Source: an uncultured bacterium
GTDB taxonomy: Bacteria > Cyanobacteriota > Vampirovibrionia > Gastranaerophilales > Gastranaerophilaceae
Direction of reading: 5' to 3'
Length of the DNA: 36,014 nt
Assembly (NCBI GenBank): GCA_902765215.1
Contig: CACWZA010000018.1
Coordinates: forward strand, 1 to 36,014
The position numbers and the translations under genes were made by a program. Below, in pieces: positions 7,285 through 15,301 of this stretch. Positions within the stretch are counted from its first letter, which is position 1. Each line of letters opens with the position of its first letter. The notes below the pieces were generated by a model. It was not told the DNA's origin. It saw nothing but the letters and a program-made list of their open reading frames with translations, and did not search any database.

Positions 7285-8973
7285 ATGACAGAACATGAAC
7301 ATGAATTAAGAAACAGTCGAATCTTATCACTCATGCAGGATAAAACGACTAATTATGGGGAGCGTATAGCTTTAGGTATTAAAGGTTTATACGGATGGAG
7401 AGAAATTACTTACAAAGGTTTAAGTTTGTTGGCAGAAAAAACTGCAAGATACCTTATTGAAGATTTAGAATTTAAAAAAGGTGACGGTATCGCTATCCTT
7501 TCAGAATCAAAACCTGAATACGGAGCATGCGTATTTGCATCCGTTCTCGCAGGCGGTACTACTATTCCTTTGGATATTAAACTTTCAAAATATGAATTAA
7601 ATTCTATTTTGTCTGACTGTTTGCCTACAGTAATGTTTGTTTCTCAACATTACCTTGATTTGGCATTGGAATTGCAAAAAGAAATCGATTCTATCAAGCA
7701 TGTTATCCTTATGGATGAACATATTAATAAAGACGGTTTGACAGATATTTATATGTTACCTGAAGTATTTACTGCAAAATGGAGACAAAGAAGTTCTAAA
7801 TCAACTGCTTTGATTATCTATACATCAGGTACAACAGGTTCTCCTAAAGGGGTTGAAGTTTCATTCAAAAACATCAATGCTCAATTGGAGGATTTGTCAT
7901 ATGCTATTAAAGAAATCTTACCAAGTGGTCAAAAGACTACTATGTTGTCAATTCTGCCGATGAATCACTTATTTGAAATGACAGTCGGTTTTGGTATGTT
8001 TCTTAACTTTGGACATACAATTTACTACACAACAAGTCTTAAACCAAAAGATATTTTAGGCGTTATGAGAGAAAAACAAGTTGAATTTATGCTTGTTGTT
8101 CCTGCGTTCTTAAAACTCTTAAAGGCAGGGGTAGAAAAACAAATCAATTCTCAGCCTTGGTTGACAAGAATGATATTCAAAGGTATGTATCACTTTGCAA
8201 AATTCACTCCTTGGTACGGATTTAAGAAAATTTTGTTCAAAAAAATACACGACAGTTTCGGCGGTAAATTCTTCGGTTGTATCGCAGGTGGTGCACCGTT
8301 GGATATTGAAGTCGGCAGATTCTTTGAAAGAATCGGTATCAAGGTATATCAAGGATACGGTTTATCAGAAACCTGTCCTGTTGTATCCGTAAATACTGAC
8401 AAGCGCCACGAACTGGCATCTGTAGGGCGTCCGCTTAAACACTTTGAAGCAAAAATTGCGGAAGGCGGCGAATTATGGCTGAGAGGCCCTTCTGTTATGA
8501 AAGGATATCATAATCAGCCGGAAATGACAGCCGAAGTTATTGACGAAGACGGTTGGTTACATACAGGCGATATCGCTAAAATAGATAAAGATGGTCACAT
8601 CTTCATTACAGGTCGTATAAAAAATATGATTGTATTGAACGGTGGTAAAAAGGTCTTTCCGGAAGAAGTTGAAGCAGTTATAGAAAAGAGTAATTATGTA
8701 GCAGAAGTTTGTGTTTTGGGTACTTCAAGACAGGGCGGTTCTAAAGACGGTACTGAAGAAGTTACGGCTGTTATTGTTCCTAAGAACGAACTCTATAACT
8801 CATACTCAGACGAAGATATTGAAAGAATGATTAAGGTTGATGTTAAATCGTTATCTGATCATTTGGCTCAGTATAAACGACCTACAAATATAGTTATTTC
8901 TAAAGACGAACTTCCAAAAACTACAACCAGAAAGGTTAAACGCAGAGAAGTTAAAGAATTGATTAAATTATAA
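7285..8973 (+). CDS. AMP-dependent acyl-CoA/acyl-ACP synthetase
   Basis: The 562-aa protein is a member of the ANL (adenylate-forming) family. Seen: the ATP-binding loop IIYTSGTTGSPKGVEVS (about residues 178-194), YGLSETCPV (about 357), the hinge segment GWLHTGDIAKIDKDG (about 424-438) followed by ITGRIKNMIVLNGGKKV, and the C-terminal KTTTRKVKRREV holding the catalytic lysine. It activates a carboxylic acid, probably a long-chain fatty acid, as acyl-AMP and passes it to CoA or ACP. Paired with the divergent thioesterase, it suggests recycling or uptake of free fatty acids. ATG 7285 has GGAGAAGG upstream. Exact chain-length specificity cannot be read from the sequence. Confidence 0.9.
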   Translation: MTEHEHELRNSRILSLMQDKTTNYGERIALGIKGLYGWREITYKGLSLLAEKTARYLIEDLEFKKGDGIAILSESKPEYGACVFASVLAGGTTIPLDIKLSKYELNSILSDCLPTVMFVSQHYLDLALELQKEIDSIKHVILMDEHINKDGLTDIYMLPEVFTAKWRQRSSKSTALIIYTSGTTGSPKGVEVSFKNINAQLEDLSYAIKEILPSGQKTTMLSILPMNHLFEMTVGFGMFLNFGHTIYYTTSLKPKDILGVMREKQVEFMLVVPAFLKLLKAGVEKQINSQPWLTRMIFKGMYHFAKFTPWYGFKKILFKKIHDSFGGKFFGCIAGGAPLDIEVGRFFERIGIKVYQGYGLSETCPVVSVNTDKRHELASVGRPLKHFEAKIAEGGELWLRGPSVMKGYHNQPEMTAEVIDEDGWLHTGDIAKIDKDGHIFITGRIKNMIVLNGGKKVFPEEVEAVIEKSNYVAEVCVLGTSRQGGSKDGTEEVTAVIVPKNELYNSYSDEDIERMIKVDVKSLSDHLAQYKRPTNIVISKDELPKTTTRKVKRREVKELIKL

Positions 8974-8977
8974 TCAT

Positions 8978-9010
8978 AAAAAAGGGGAGGTTTTAAACCT
9001 CCCTTTTTTA
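8978..9010 (+). terminator. Terminator after the acyl synthetase gene
   Basis: An A-rich arm with GGGGAGG pairs with CCTCCC and a T-run around a TTTTAAA loop. It lies five bases after the stop codon and directly before yidD. Confidence 0.75.
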
Positions 9011-9028
9011 GTGTGATAAAATGGTGTT

Positions 9029-9235
9029 ATGAAAAAAATATTTGTGTGGTTAATAAGTTTATATCAAAAGATATCGTCCCTGACACCGCCAAGGTGCAGA
9101 TTTACTCCAACCTGTTCTCAATATACTAAAGAGGCAATAATAAAATACGGTATCTTTAAAGGCGGCTGGCTCGGAATAAAACGGATTTGCAGATGCCACC
9201 CGTTGAATGAAGGCGGGTATGACCCTGTACCATAA
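9029..9235 (+). CDS. yidD: Membrane protein insertion efficiency factor YidD
   Basis: The 68-aa protein has the full family pattern: an amphipathic N-terminal helix ([14 protein letters not shown]), then [34 protein letters not shown] and a terminal GGYDPVP. YidD is a small protein attached to the inner face of the membrane that aids YidC-dependent insertion. It is usually encoded with rpmH, rnpA and yidC. Here it stands alone behind a terminator, so that cluster is split. No good Shine-Dalgarno sequence is visible. Confidence 0.93.
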   Translation: MKKIFVWLISLYQKISSLTPPRCRFTPTCSQYTKEAIIKYGIFKGGWLGIKRICRCHPLNEGGYDPVP

Positions 9236-9258
9236 AAAAAGAGCCTTAGTTCAGGCTC
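9233..9258 (-). terminator. Terminator on the minus strand downstream of the 49-aa ORF
   Basis: GAGCC (9241-9245) pairs with GGCTC (9254-9258). Read on the minus strand it is followed by seven T (9233-9240). It lies 16 bases past the stop of the small ORF at 9274-9423. Confidence 0.6.
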
Positions 9259-9273
9259 AATAGCAATTGCTTT

Positions 9274-9423
9274 TTACGGATCAAGAGGGAAATGGGGTTC
9301 TTTATCTTCTATCCACACAATTGTATAATTACGCAGAGGGGTTTCAAAAGGGTTTGTGTGTACCATTTTGTTGTATTTTTCTACCTTTTTGTTTATTAAC
9401 TTTAAAAACTTCACAAATTTCAT
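9274..9423 (-). CDS. Small hypothetical protein, 49 aa
   Basis: Reading 9423 to 9274 on the minus strand gives a basic N-terminal half (MKFVKFLKLINKKVEKYNK) and an acidic, Pro-rich end (WIEDKEPHFPLDP). Support comes from the minus-strand terminator just downstream and from a protein-like composition. Against it, there is no Shine-Dalgarno sequence and the ORF is short. The family is not recognised. The rest of the 9236-9583 gap holds only the two terminators and AT-rich DNA. Confidence 0.4.
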   Translation of the reverse strand: MKFVKFLKLINKKVEKYNKMVHTNPFETPLRNYTIVWIEDKEPHFPLDP

Positions 9424-9520
9424 AGTTTAATTATTTATTGAGTTATTGAAAGAATAATCGTCATATTTAGGTAAATTTTCAAAGAAGGGGTAGTAAGATT
9501 GTATTAGGGAAATATGGCTA

Positions 9521-9556
9521 TAAAAACTAAAAATGTGCGAAACCGCACATTTTTAG
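9521..9556 (-). terminator. Terminator of glyS
   Basis: CTAAAAATGTGCG (9527-9539) and CGCACATTTTTAG (9544-9556) form a 13-bp perfect stem with a 4-base loop. On the minus strand a T-run follows. Confidence 0.85.
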
Positions 9557-9583
9557 CAATTAATTATATGTATTTTTAATTTT

Positions 9584-11578
9584 CTATCCTTTGATTTTTG
9601 TGAAATCTGCAACAAGGTTATAGTGTCCTTTGAGAAGAGTCAAAAGACCAATTCTGTTATTTTTGATATTTTCATCTTTATCCATAACCAAAACCTTGTC
9701 AAAGAAAGCATCAACTTTTGAGTTGAGTCCTATTAACTGATTCAGATAATTAGAATAATCATCTGTTTCAGTGATTGATTTAACCGCTGCGTAAAGATTT
9801 CTTTCTTCATCAAATTGGAATAAGTCTTCATCAATAATATCAAAAGAAGAATCTTTAAGTATTCTGATTACACGGTTAGCATTTTCAATAGTCATAGGGC
9901 TGTCAAATGCTGTTACTGCCTGAACGCGTTTCATATAATCAGAAAGTTTTTCAAGCGGATTACCGATAAGACATGCTTCTAAAACATCTTTCTTATATGT
10001 GTCAGCCAGGAAGATAGTTAATCTTTGAATAATAAATTCTTCTACCTCTGCCTGACAATCAACATCAACAGGTAAATATTCAAGAGTTGATTTTATCAAT
10101 TCTGATAAGTTGATTTCAAGGTTGTTTTCAATAATTGTTTTAATAATACCGAGTGCGGCACGACGAACCCCGAGCGGGTCAGATGAGCCGGTAGGTTTTT
10201 TACCTGATGCAAATACTGCACAGATGTTATCCAGTTTGTCTGCTATACCTACGATTTGTCCTTCTATACCCTGAGCCAGTTCGCTATCAGCATTCAGAGG
10301 GAAGTAGTGTTCTTTTATACCCTGAACAACTGCTTCGTTTTCACCTGAAATGCGTGCATAATCTGCACCGATAAAGCCTTGAAGTTCGGTAAATTCAAAT
10401 ACCAGATTTGTTGCCAAATCAGCTTTACATAAATATGCTGTTCTGATTACATCGGTTTCATTTACTCCGAGTGTTTCAGCGATTTGTTTTGACAATTTAA
10501 TCAGTCGCTGAGTTTTGTCATAAACAGAACCCATACCCTTCTGGAAAGTCATACCTTTAAGGTTTTCAACATATTCTTCAAGTTTTTTCTTAGTATCGTT
10601 TTTAACAAAGAATACGGCATCATCGAGTCTTGCCTTGATAACTCTTAAGTTACCTGCTTTGATATTTTCAAACTCGTTTCCGATATAGTTTGCAATCGTG
10701 ATGAAGTTGTTTGTAAGTTTGCCGTCTTTGAACAATGCGAAATATCTTTGGTGAGATTCCATAACGGTGATTGTAACTTCGTCAGGAATATTCAGATATT
10801 CTTCATCAAAGTTGCAAATAACCGCAACAGGCCATTCACAAATGTTTGTAACTTCTTCTAATAAATCATCAGAAATTCTTGTTGTAGCGCCGATTTCAGA
10901 AGCTTTTGCATTTGCAACTTCTATAATCTTTTCGCGTCTTTCCTGCTGGTCAACGATTACAAAACCTTCTTTTAATTTAGCTTTGTATTCGTCAGGGTTA
11001 TTGATTTCAATTTCTTTTTCGTAAGAACGGTGTCCTCTTGAGAATTTAGAAGATTCAATATCTAAAATTTTCACCTTCAATTCTTCGTTATTATATATTG
11101 AAACCATCCAGCGGATAGGTCTTGAGAATTTTTCTTCGTGGTCAGCCCATCTCATAAAGTGTGAGCCCTGAAGTTTCAAAATGATATTAGGGATATTTTC
11201 AACCAAAACATCTTTTGTTGATTTCCCTTTTACTTCGGCTTTTGCCCAAACATAATCATCTTCTACATATAAAGCGTTCGGGTCAATTCCGTTTTTCTTT
11301 GCAAACCCTTCCCCTGCTTTTGAAAGGTTTCCGTTTTCATCATAGGCAATCTTTTTGATAGGGCCTTTGAAGGTCTTTACGGAATCAGGCTGAGCATCGG
11401 CTAAACCTTCGATTATAACAGCCAGTCTTCTTGGAGTTGTTAATACATTAACCTTTTCAAATTCGATTTTGTTTGCTTCCAGAAATTTTTTAAAACTTTC
11501 TCTTAATTGGTTTTCTGCAGACGTAATAAACTTGTACGGCAGTTCTTCCACACCTATTTCTAATAAATATTTACTCAT
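9584..11578 (-). CDS. glyS: Glycyl-tRNA synthetase beta subunit
   Basis: Start at ATG 11578, preceded by GAGGT five bases upstream; an in-frame ATG at 11590 overlaps that site. The 664-aa protein begins with the signature YLLEIGVEELPYKF and contains LTTPRRLAV, GPIKKIAYD, SHFMRWAD, FSRPIRWMV, HQRYFALF and SSDPLGVRRAALGI. The C-terminal part is the anticodon-binding region. With GlyQ it forms the alpha2beta2 enzyme that charges tRNA-Gly. No glyQ is next to it, unlike the glyQS operon of many bacteria but as in cyanobacteria. It is monocistronic and closed by a strong terminator. Confidence 0.95.
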   Translation of the reverse strand: MSKYLLEIGVEELPYKFITSAENQLRESFKKFLEANKIEFEKVNVLTTPRRLAVIIEGLADAQPDSVKTFKGPIKKIAYDENGNLSKAGEGFAKKNGIDPNALYVEDDYVWAKAEVKGKSTKDVLVENIPNIILKLQGSHFMRWADHEEKFSRPIRWMVSIYNNEELKVKILDIESSKFSRGHRSYEKEIEINNPDEYKAKLKEGFVIVDQQERREKIIEVANAKASEIGATTRISDDLLEEVTNICEWPVAVICNFDEEYLNIPDEVTITVMESHQRYFALFKDGKLTNNFITIANYIGNEFENIKAGNLRVIKARLDDAVFFVKNDTKKKLEEYVENLKGMTFQKGMGSVYDKTQRLIKLSKQIAETLGVNETDVIRTAYLCKADLATNLVFEFTELQGFIGADYARISGENEAVVQGIKEHYFPLNADSELAQGIEGQIVGIADKLDNICAVFASGKKPTGSSDPLGVRRAALGIIKTIIENNLEINLSELIKSTLEYLPVDVDCQAEVEEFIIQRLTIFLADTYKKDVLEACLIGNPLEKLSDYMKRVQAVTAFDSPMTIENANRVIRILKDSSFDIIDEDLFQFDEERNLYAAVKSITETDDYSNYLNQLIGLNSKVDAFFDKVLVMDKDENIKNNRIGLLTLLKGHYNLVADFTKIKG

Positions 11579-11725
11579 TTTTAACCTCATTTGCTATTTA
11601 ATAAAATAATTATATCACAAAGGGATAAATATTATTCATACCTCATTCGTTTTGGAAAAAATTAAGTGTTATACATTTACCCCTCCCCCCCTGATAATTT
11701 AACTCGTTACATTTTTAATAAAAAA

Positions 11726-11753
11726 TTACACTTTTTAAGATTTTTATTATAGA
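11726..11753 (+). promoter_or_regulatory. Possible promoter of the AdoMet decarboxylase gene
   Basis: TTACAC, a 16-base T-rich spacer and TATAGA lie about 30 bases before the start. The match to consensus is moderate. Confidence 0.3.
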
Positions 11754-11784
11754 ATATGAATTGTAATAATTAATAAAGTATGTA

Positions 11785-12228
11785 GTGGGGACTAATGAAT
11801 TGGAAATAAGACAAGATGGCGATACATATTTGGGCAGACATGTTTTAGCTGAATTTTTTGAATGTGACCCGAATGTGTTGAATAACAGAGATAAGATTGA
11901 AAACTACATGGTAGATGCAGCAATAGAATGTGGTGCAACAGTAGTCCAAAAATGTTTTCATATGTTTAACCCATACGGGGTAAGCGGAGTTGTTATAATC
12001 GCAGAAAGCCATCTTGCAGTCCATACCTGGCCGGAATTAGGATATGCCGCAGTAGATTTATTTACCTGCGGGCAAAAGTGTGATCCGAAAGTTGCTTATG
12101 AGTTTTTGAAAAAGAAATTTAATTCACAAAAAGCATTTTATACTCAGTTAAAACGCGGTATTATGGACGAGGATACTAAACAACTATCAGAAAAAGCATT
12201 CGAACTGTCTGAACAGTACGAATCGTAA
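11785..12228 (+). CDS. speD: S-adenosylmethionine decarboxylase proenzyme (short bacterial type)
   Basis: The 147-aa protein has the short-chain AdoMet decarboxylase layout. The self-cleavage site is E74-S75 within [15 protein letters not shown]75 would become the pyruvoyl group. H80 and C95 (LFTCG) are the processing and catalytic residues. The product, decarboxylated AdoMet, supplies aminopropyl groups for spermidine. No spermidine synthase is in the window. The start is uncertain: GTG 11785 has no ribosome binding site, whereas TTG 11800 has GGGGA eight bases upstream. The five N-terminal residues are therefore doubtful. Confidence 0.93.
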   Translation: MGTNELEIRQDGDTYLGRHVLAEFFECDPNVLNNRDKIENYMVDAAIECGATVVQKCFHMFNPYGVSGVVIIAESHLAVHTWPELGYAAVDLFTCGQKCDPKVAYEFLKKKFNSQKAFYTQLKRGIMDEDTKQLSEKAFELSEQYES

Positions 12229-12319
12229 AAGATAATTTATTTCTTTGATTAAGTTATGCTACAAATATTTGCGGAAATTATTAAATCATGCTATCTTATT
12301 TATTAAAGAAGGAGTGTAT

Positions 12320-12508
12320 ATGGCAAGAGTTTTGATTTCGATGTCACCGGAATTTTTAGACAAGGTTGATAGCCTTGCTAATTCGGAACAGCGTACAAGA
12401 AGTGAATATATCCGTGAAGCACTTAGAAACTATATGAGAAGAAACCGTGGTGTTAACATGGTTAAAGCTCAACAAACTGCTGATACATTAGAAGAGCTTA
12501 TCGGCTAG
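12320..12508 (+). CDS. Ribbon-helix-helix DNA-binding protein, 62 aa
   Basis: ATG 12320 is preceded by AAGGAG at a spacing of 6, which decides against a longer frame from 12245. The sequence MARVLISMSPEFLDKVDSLA gives the beta strand and first helix, and SEQRTRSEYIREALRNYM the second helix of a CopG/Arc-type fold. A polar tail ends in TADTLEELIG. It probably binds DNA as a dimer. No toxin gene follows, so it is more likely a free regulator than an antitoxin. It lies about 90 bases after the AdoMet decarboxylase gene and may be cotranscribed. The TAG stop is followed directly by GGGTAAA. Confidence 0.85.
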   Translation: MARVLISMSPEFLDKVDSLANSEQRTRSEYIREALRNYMRRNRGVNMVKAQQTADTLEELIG

Positions 12509-12547
12509 GGGTAAAACTATATTTAAAAATTTCTTTTTTGTGCCCGT

Positions 12548-13822
12548 TTAATAGTTAGAGTCTTTCATAAAATATTCAACCCACTTTATAAGTGAAGATA
12601 TTTCGTATGGTTTTGGTAAGTATAAATCTGCTCCCGTATTAAGTATGGTTGATTTGTTGTGCTGATTTGAAGTTACAATAATCTTTGAGTTTACAAACAA
12701 CGAGTTTGCTTTTATTTTAGAGCAAAGGTCAAGTTTGTCCATGTTATCCCCTGTATCAATAATGAAGATAGCAGGGATGGTGTCATTTTCAACCTCTGTC
12801 ATGACATCATAGCCCTGAAGCTCCAGAGTTGTCCTCAACAATAATTCCATAGCCTCGTCTTTTTCAAGAATAACAATTTTATTGTTGTATACAAGTTTAT
12901 CCGTTTCACCTGATATTTTAGGTCTGTCAACGATATAGTTAGATTTTGACGGCAGTTTTGCAAGCGGTTTTATTCTGCGCATCTTGTTTATAAGATGTTC
13001 AGGGTTTGTGTAGGTATCAAATTCGCTTGATATTACACTGACTAAGACTGATACAAAATCAACTCTCTGACCTGCTTCATCATCGCTTCTGAGGAGCATG
13101 TAACCGCGTTTGGTATCTTCGTGTGAGTAAAACTTCGGTGCGACAGAATCAAATGCACTTACAATGAATGAAGCTAACCTTTCTGCAACCGGAGATTTTG
13201 TTATAACAAGGAATTCCGTATCTGTCAGCTGGCTTATAAAATCTGTTTCCGAAAGTGCTGATTTTATTATGGCGAGCATTGTCTGAACAACTTTATCGCC
13301 CGCAAATTCTGAATACACCTCAATATACTGTTTAAAGTTTTCGATACTTATTAATAATGTTGCCCAGTCGTTTTCTTCTGCCAGTGTGCGTTTCAGGGCA
13401 CGGATAGAATATTTTTCGTTAGGGAGCAGAGTTTTGTTATCTAAGTTTGTTTCAATTTCTCGTCTTAGGTGAGCTTTTATTCTTATCTGGAACTCTTTAA
13501 AATTAACGGGTTCGCTTATATAATCGTCTGCTCCCGCCTCAAGAACTTTTATTTTGTCGTCGATATTGTCCGATTTTGAGAGTGCAATTATTACAGGTCT
13601 GATGTTGTAGGTCAGCACCCTTATTCTTTCGCAAAAATCTGCAAGCGGTTCTTTTATGCTGTCTGATACAATGATTAAATCAGGTTCTAATGCCTGAATA
13701 TCAAGCAAAGCATCTTTAATACTCCTCGCGATTTTTGCCTGAATATCTTTATCGGTGAGTGATTTTTTATACTTTGTTGATAACTCTTTTCTTGTGTCGA
13801 TGATTAGTGCCCTACGGAGCAT
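12548..13822 (-). CDS. Response-regulator-like protein: REC, degenerate GGDEF, REC
   Basis: The 424-aa protein reads as three parts. Residues 1-120 are a receiver-like domain (EPDLIIVSDSIKEP, then VLEAGADDYISEPVN). Its phosphoacceptor position appears to be Ser or shifted by one. Residues about 150-285 resemble a diguanylate cyclase fold (ATLLISIENFKQYIEVYSEF), but QLTDTEFLVI replaces the GGDEF loop, so cyclase activity is unlikely. Residues about 305-424 are a second receiver with PAIFIIDTG and the lysine of YLPKPYE. It overlaps the end of the kinase gene by 19 bp and is its probable partner. There is no DNA-binding domain. Confidence 0.8.
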   Translation of the reverse strand: MLRRALIIDTRKELSTKYKKSLTDKDIQAKIARSIKDALLDIQALEPDLIIVSDSIKEPLADFCERIRVLTYNIRPVIIALSKSDNIDDKIKVLEAGADDYISEPVNFKEFQIRIKAHLRREIETNLDNKTLLPNEKYSIRALKRTLAEENDWATLLISIENFKQYIEVYSEFAGDKVVQTMLAIIKSALSETDFISQLTDTEFLVITKSPVAERLASFIVSAFDSVAPKFYSHEDTKRGYMLLRSDDEAGQRVDFVSVLVSVISSEFDTYTNPEHLINKMRRIKPLAKLPSKSNYIVDRPKISGETDKLVYNNKIVILEKDEAMELLLRTTLELQGYDVMTEVENDTIPAIFIIDTGDNMDKLDLCSKIKANSLFVNSKIIVTSNQHNKSTILNTGADLYLPKPYEISSLIKWVEYFMKDSNY

Positions 13823-14508
13823 TTTGCGTGTTCCTCTATGTTGTAAACAGGGAATTTCAGTTCAAATTCCGTACCTTTTTCAAGGCTTTTGAACGAAATT
13901 TCACCGTTCATTTTTTCCGTTAATGATTTTGTTATGAATAGTCCTAACCCGCTTCCTTGAGTTTTTCGGGTGAGCGGATTGTCTATCCTTGAAAATTTTT
14001 CAAAGATTTTTTGAGTGTATTCTTCATCAATACCAATACCTTCATCCTGTATTTTTATATATACAAATTTGTCGTCCGTTGAGGTTTTGATATTTACTTC
14101 CGTTCCGTTTTCAGAGTATTTGCAGGCATTTTCTATAATATTGATTAATATTTGCTGAAGTTTTTCCGTATCTGCAAATATTTCAAAATCTTTTTTAGTA
14201 TCTTTTATAATCTTGTGTTCTGGGTATTTCTGTTTTATTACGGTGATTGCCGTATTTATGGATTCATTTATTCCGATTTTTTTCAGAACAAGGTTTTCGC
14301 TTGAAATTTTTGTAACCGATAAGATATTTTCTACAAGATGAATAAGTCTGTTTGATTGTTGTTCGATAATTTCCAAAAACTTCTTTTTTGAGGTGTCGTC
14401 TAACTTGTCCCACGATGCGAGCATAGTCTGAGCAAACCCTCTGATACTTGTCAGCGGAGTGCGAAGCTCGTGTGATACTGTAGAAATAAAATCATCCTGA
14501 TTTGTCAT
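13804..14508 (-). CDS. Sensorless histidine kinase
   Basis: The 234-aa protein has a HisKA domain from the start, with H13 in VSHELRTPLTSIRGFAQ, and a complete ATPase domain: N box INIIENACKYSENG, D box QDEGIGIDEE, F box FEKFSR and G box GSGLGLFITKSL. No membrane or sensor segment precedes it, so it is cytoplasmic and probably receives its signal through a partner. It is the first gene of a two-gene operon with the REC/GGDEF-like/REC protein. There is no Shine-Dalgarno sequence. A TATAAT lies only five bases before the ATG on the minus strand, so a leaderless transcript is possible. Confidence 0.9.
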   Translation of the reverse strand: MTNQDDFISTVSHELRTPLTSIRGFAQTMLASWDKLDDTSKKKFLEIIEQQSNRLIHLVENILSVTKISSENLVLKKIGINESINTAITVIKQKYPEHKIIKDTKKDFEIFADTEKLQQILINIIENACKYSENGTEVNIKTSTDDKFVYIKIQDEGIGIDEEYTQKIFEKFSRIDNPLTRKTQGSGLGLFITKSLTEKMNGEISFKSLEKGTEFELKFPVYNIEEHAKCSVGH

Positions 14509-14827
14509 AGTTTTATTATAGCACTATTAACATAATTTAGTATATATAATGAGATTGAATATGATCAGGTATATAAGAATAAACATATATTTACCCCTGT
14601 CTTGAATTATTCGGGTAAGCATAGCCCTTCATTTCGTTTCAAAATTACTATTTTAATTTTGTCACTTCATCGGGCTATTTACTCTTACGGGTTTCGCTCC
14701 GCTTCGCCCTACCGAAAATTCGCTGTCAGATTTGGACATTATATTATTTTGGGATATTTTATCAGGAAGTGTCAGGGAAAACACAACAAAAAAGACACCC
14801 GAAAGGCTGTCTTATAAGTGTTTTTTT

Positions 14828-14896
14828 AACTCCTGCGTCTACCTCCCCTCTCGCAAACGATACTTAATCGTTTGCTCGGCAGAGTGCCACTGGAGC
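14828..14896 (-). repeat. Repeat B1: tRNA-Leu 5'-half copy with D-loop insertion
   Basis: Read on the minus strand it starts GCTCCAGTGGC like the real tRNA-Leu, then carries an inserted hairpin, GCAAACGAT/ATCGTTTGC with a 5-base loop (14853-14875). It rejoins the tRNA at GGTAGACGC and continues into an anticodon-arm-like stretch. A copy of the tRNA terminator follows (about 14793-14821). It is not a functional tRNA. Confidence 0.65.
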
Positions 14897-14911
14897 GTGG
14901 TATATAACGCA

Positions 14912-14948
14912 AAAAAGACACTCTTACGAGTGTCTTTAAAATGCTCCA
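14912..14948 (-). repeat. Duplicated tRNA-Leu 3' end plus terminator
   Basis: GACACTC-ttac-GAGTGTC flanked by A- and T-runs, followed by AAAATGCTCCA, repeats the terminator and 3' end of tRNA-Leu (15104-15141) about 190 bp to the left. The similarity stops after the acceptor stem. Confidence 0.7.
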
Positions 14949-14962
14949 ATGGGCAGATAAGC

Positions 14963-15062
14963 CGAGCAGAGGCACGAATAACTTTGTTGTGAGAGATGAA
15001 AAATCATAAACGGAAATGTTGAATTTTCGTTTTGATTTTGAATGGTGTCGTTTAACGCGAGG
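14963..15062 (+). repeat. Structured repeat A, degenerate copy
   Basis: It starts CGAGCAGAGG and ends CGTTTAACGCGAGG like the copy at 2034. The inside has diverged, but pairing is kept: ATAAC-ttt-GTTGT (14978-14990), ATGA-aaaa-TCAT, and CGGAAAT-gttga-ATTTTCG. Confidence 0.7.
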
Positions 15063-15103
15063 CGCATATAGTCTGGCGCAAGAGGGCTATGCCCGAGTGC
15101 AAC

Positions 15104-15130
15104 AAAAAAGACACCCTTACGAGTGTCTTT
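15104..15130 (-). terminator. Terminator of tRNA-Leu
   Basis: On the minus strand AAAGACACTC-gtaa-GGGTGTCTTT (one G-T pair) is followed by T. It begins four bases after the tRNA 3' end. Confidence 0.8.
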
Positions 15131-15134
15131 AAAA

Positions 15135-15221
15135 TGCTCCAGGCCAGACTTGAACTGGCACCGAGGGTGAACCCCGATTGGATTTTAAGTCCAACGCGTC
15201 TACCGATTCCGCCACTGGAGC
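15135..15221 (-). tRNA. tRNA-Leu (anticodon UAA)
   Basis: An 87-nt class II tRNA without encoded CCA. Acceptor arms GCTCCAG and CTGGAGC pair fully, with discriminator A at 15135. The anticodon loop CTTAAAA sits in a TTGGA/TCCAA stem and gives UAA, reading UUA and possibly UUG. A long variable arm (TCGGGGTTCACCCTCGG) and the T-arm (CCAGTTCAAGTCTGG) are intact. Three extra copies of its 5' end (14886-14896, 15291-15301, 15365-15375) and one of its 3' end lie around it. Confidence 0.93.
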
Positions 15222-15232
15222 GTGGTCTTTTT

Positions 15233-15301
15233 AACTCCTGCGTCTACCTCCCCTCTCACAAACGATATTTAATCGTTTGTTCGGCAGAGTGCCACTGGAG
15301 C
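15233..15301 (-). repeat. Repeat B2: tRNA-Leu 5'-half copy with D-loop insertion
   Basis: Same structure as repeat B1, located directly upstream of the true tRNA-Leu on its strand. The inserted hairpin is ACAAACGAT/ATCGTTTGT (15258-15280). Compared with B1, the terminal pair has changed from G-C to A-T on both sides. Confidence 0.65.

Noticed and set aside
12320-12508. Antitoxin of a toxin-antitoxin pair
   Set aside because: The ribbon-helix-helix gene is followed by a convergent signalling gene; no toxin-sized gene lies on the same strand within reach.
14828-15301. CRISPR-like array, because the B repeats are similar in length and spacing
   Set aside because: Only two clear copies, the repeats are tRNA-derived, the DNA between them is the true tRNA and terminators, and there are no cas genes.
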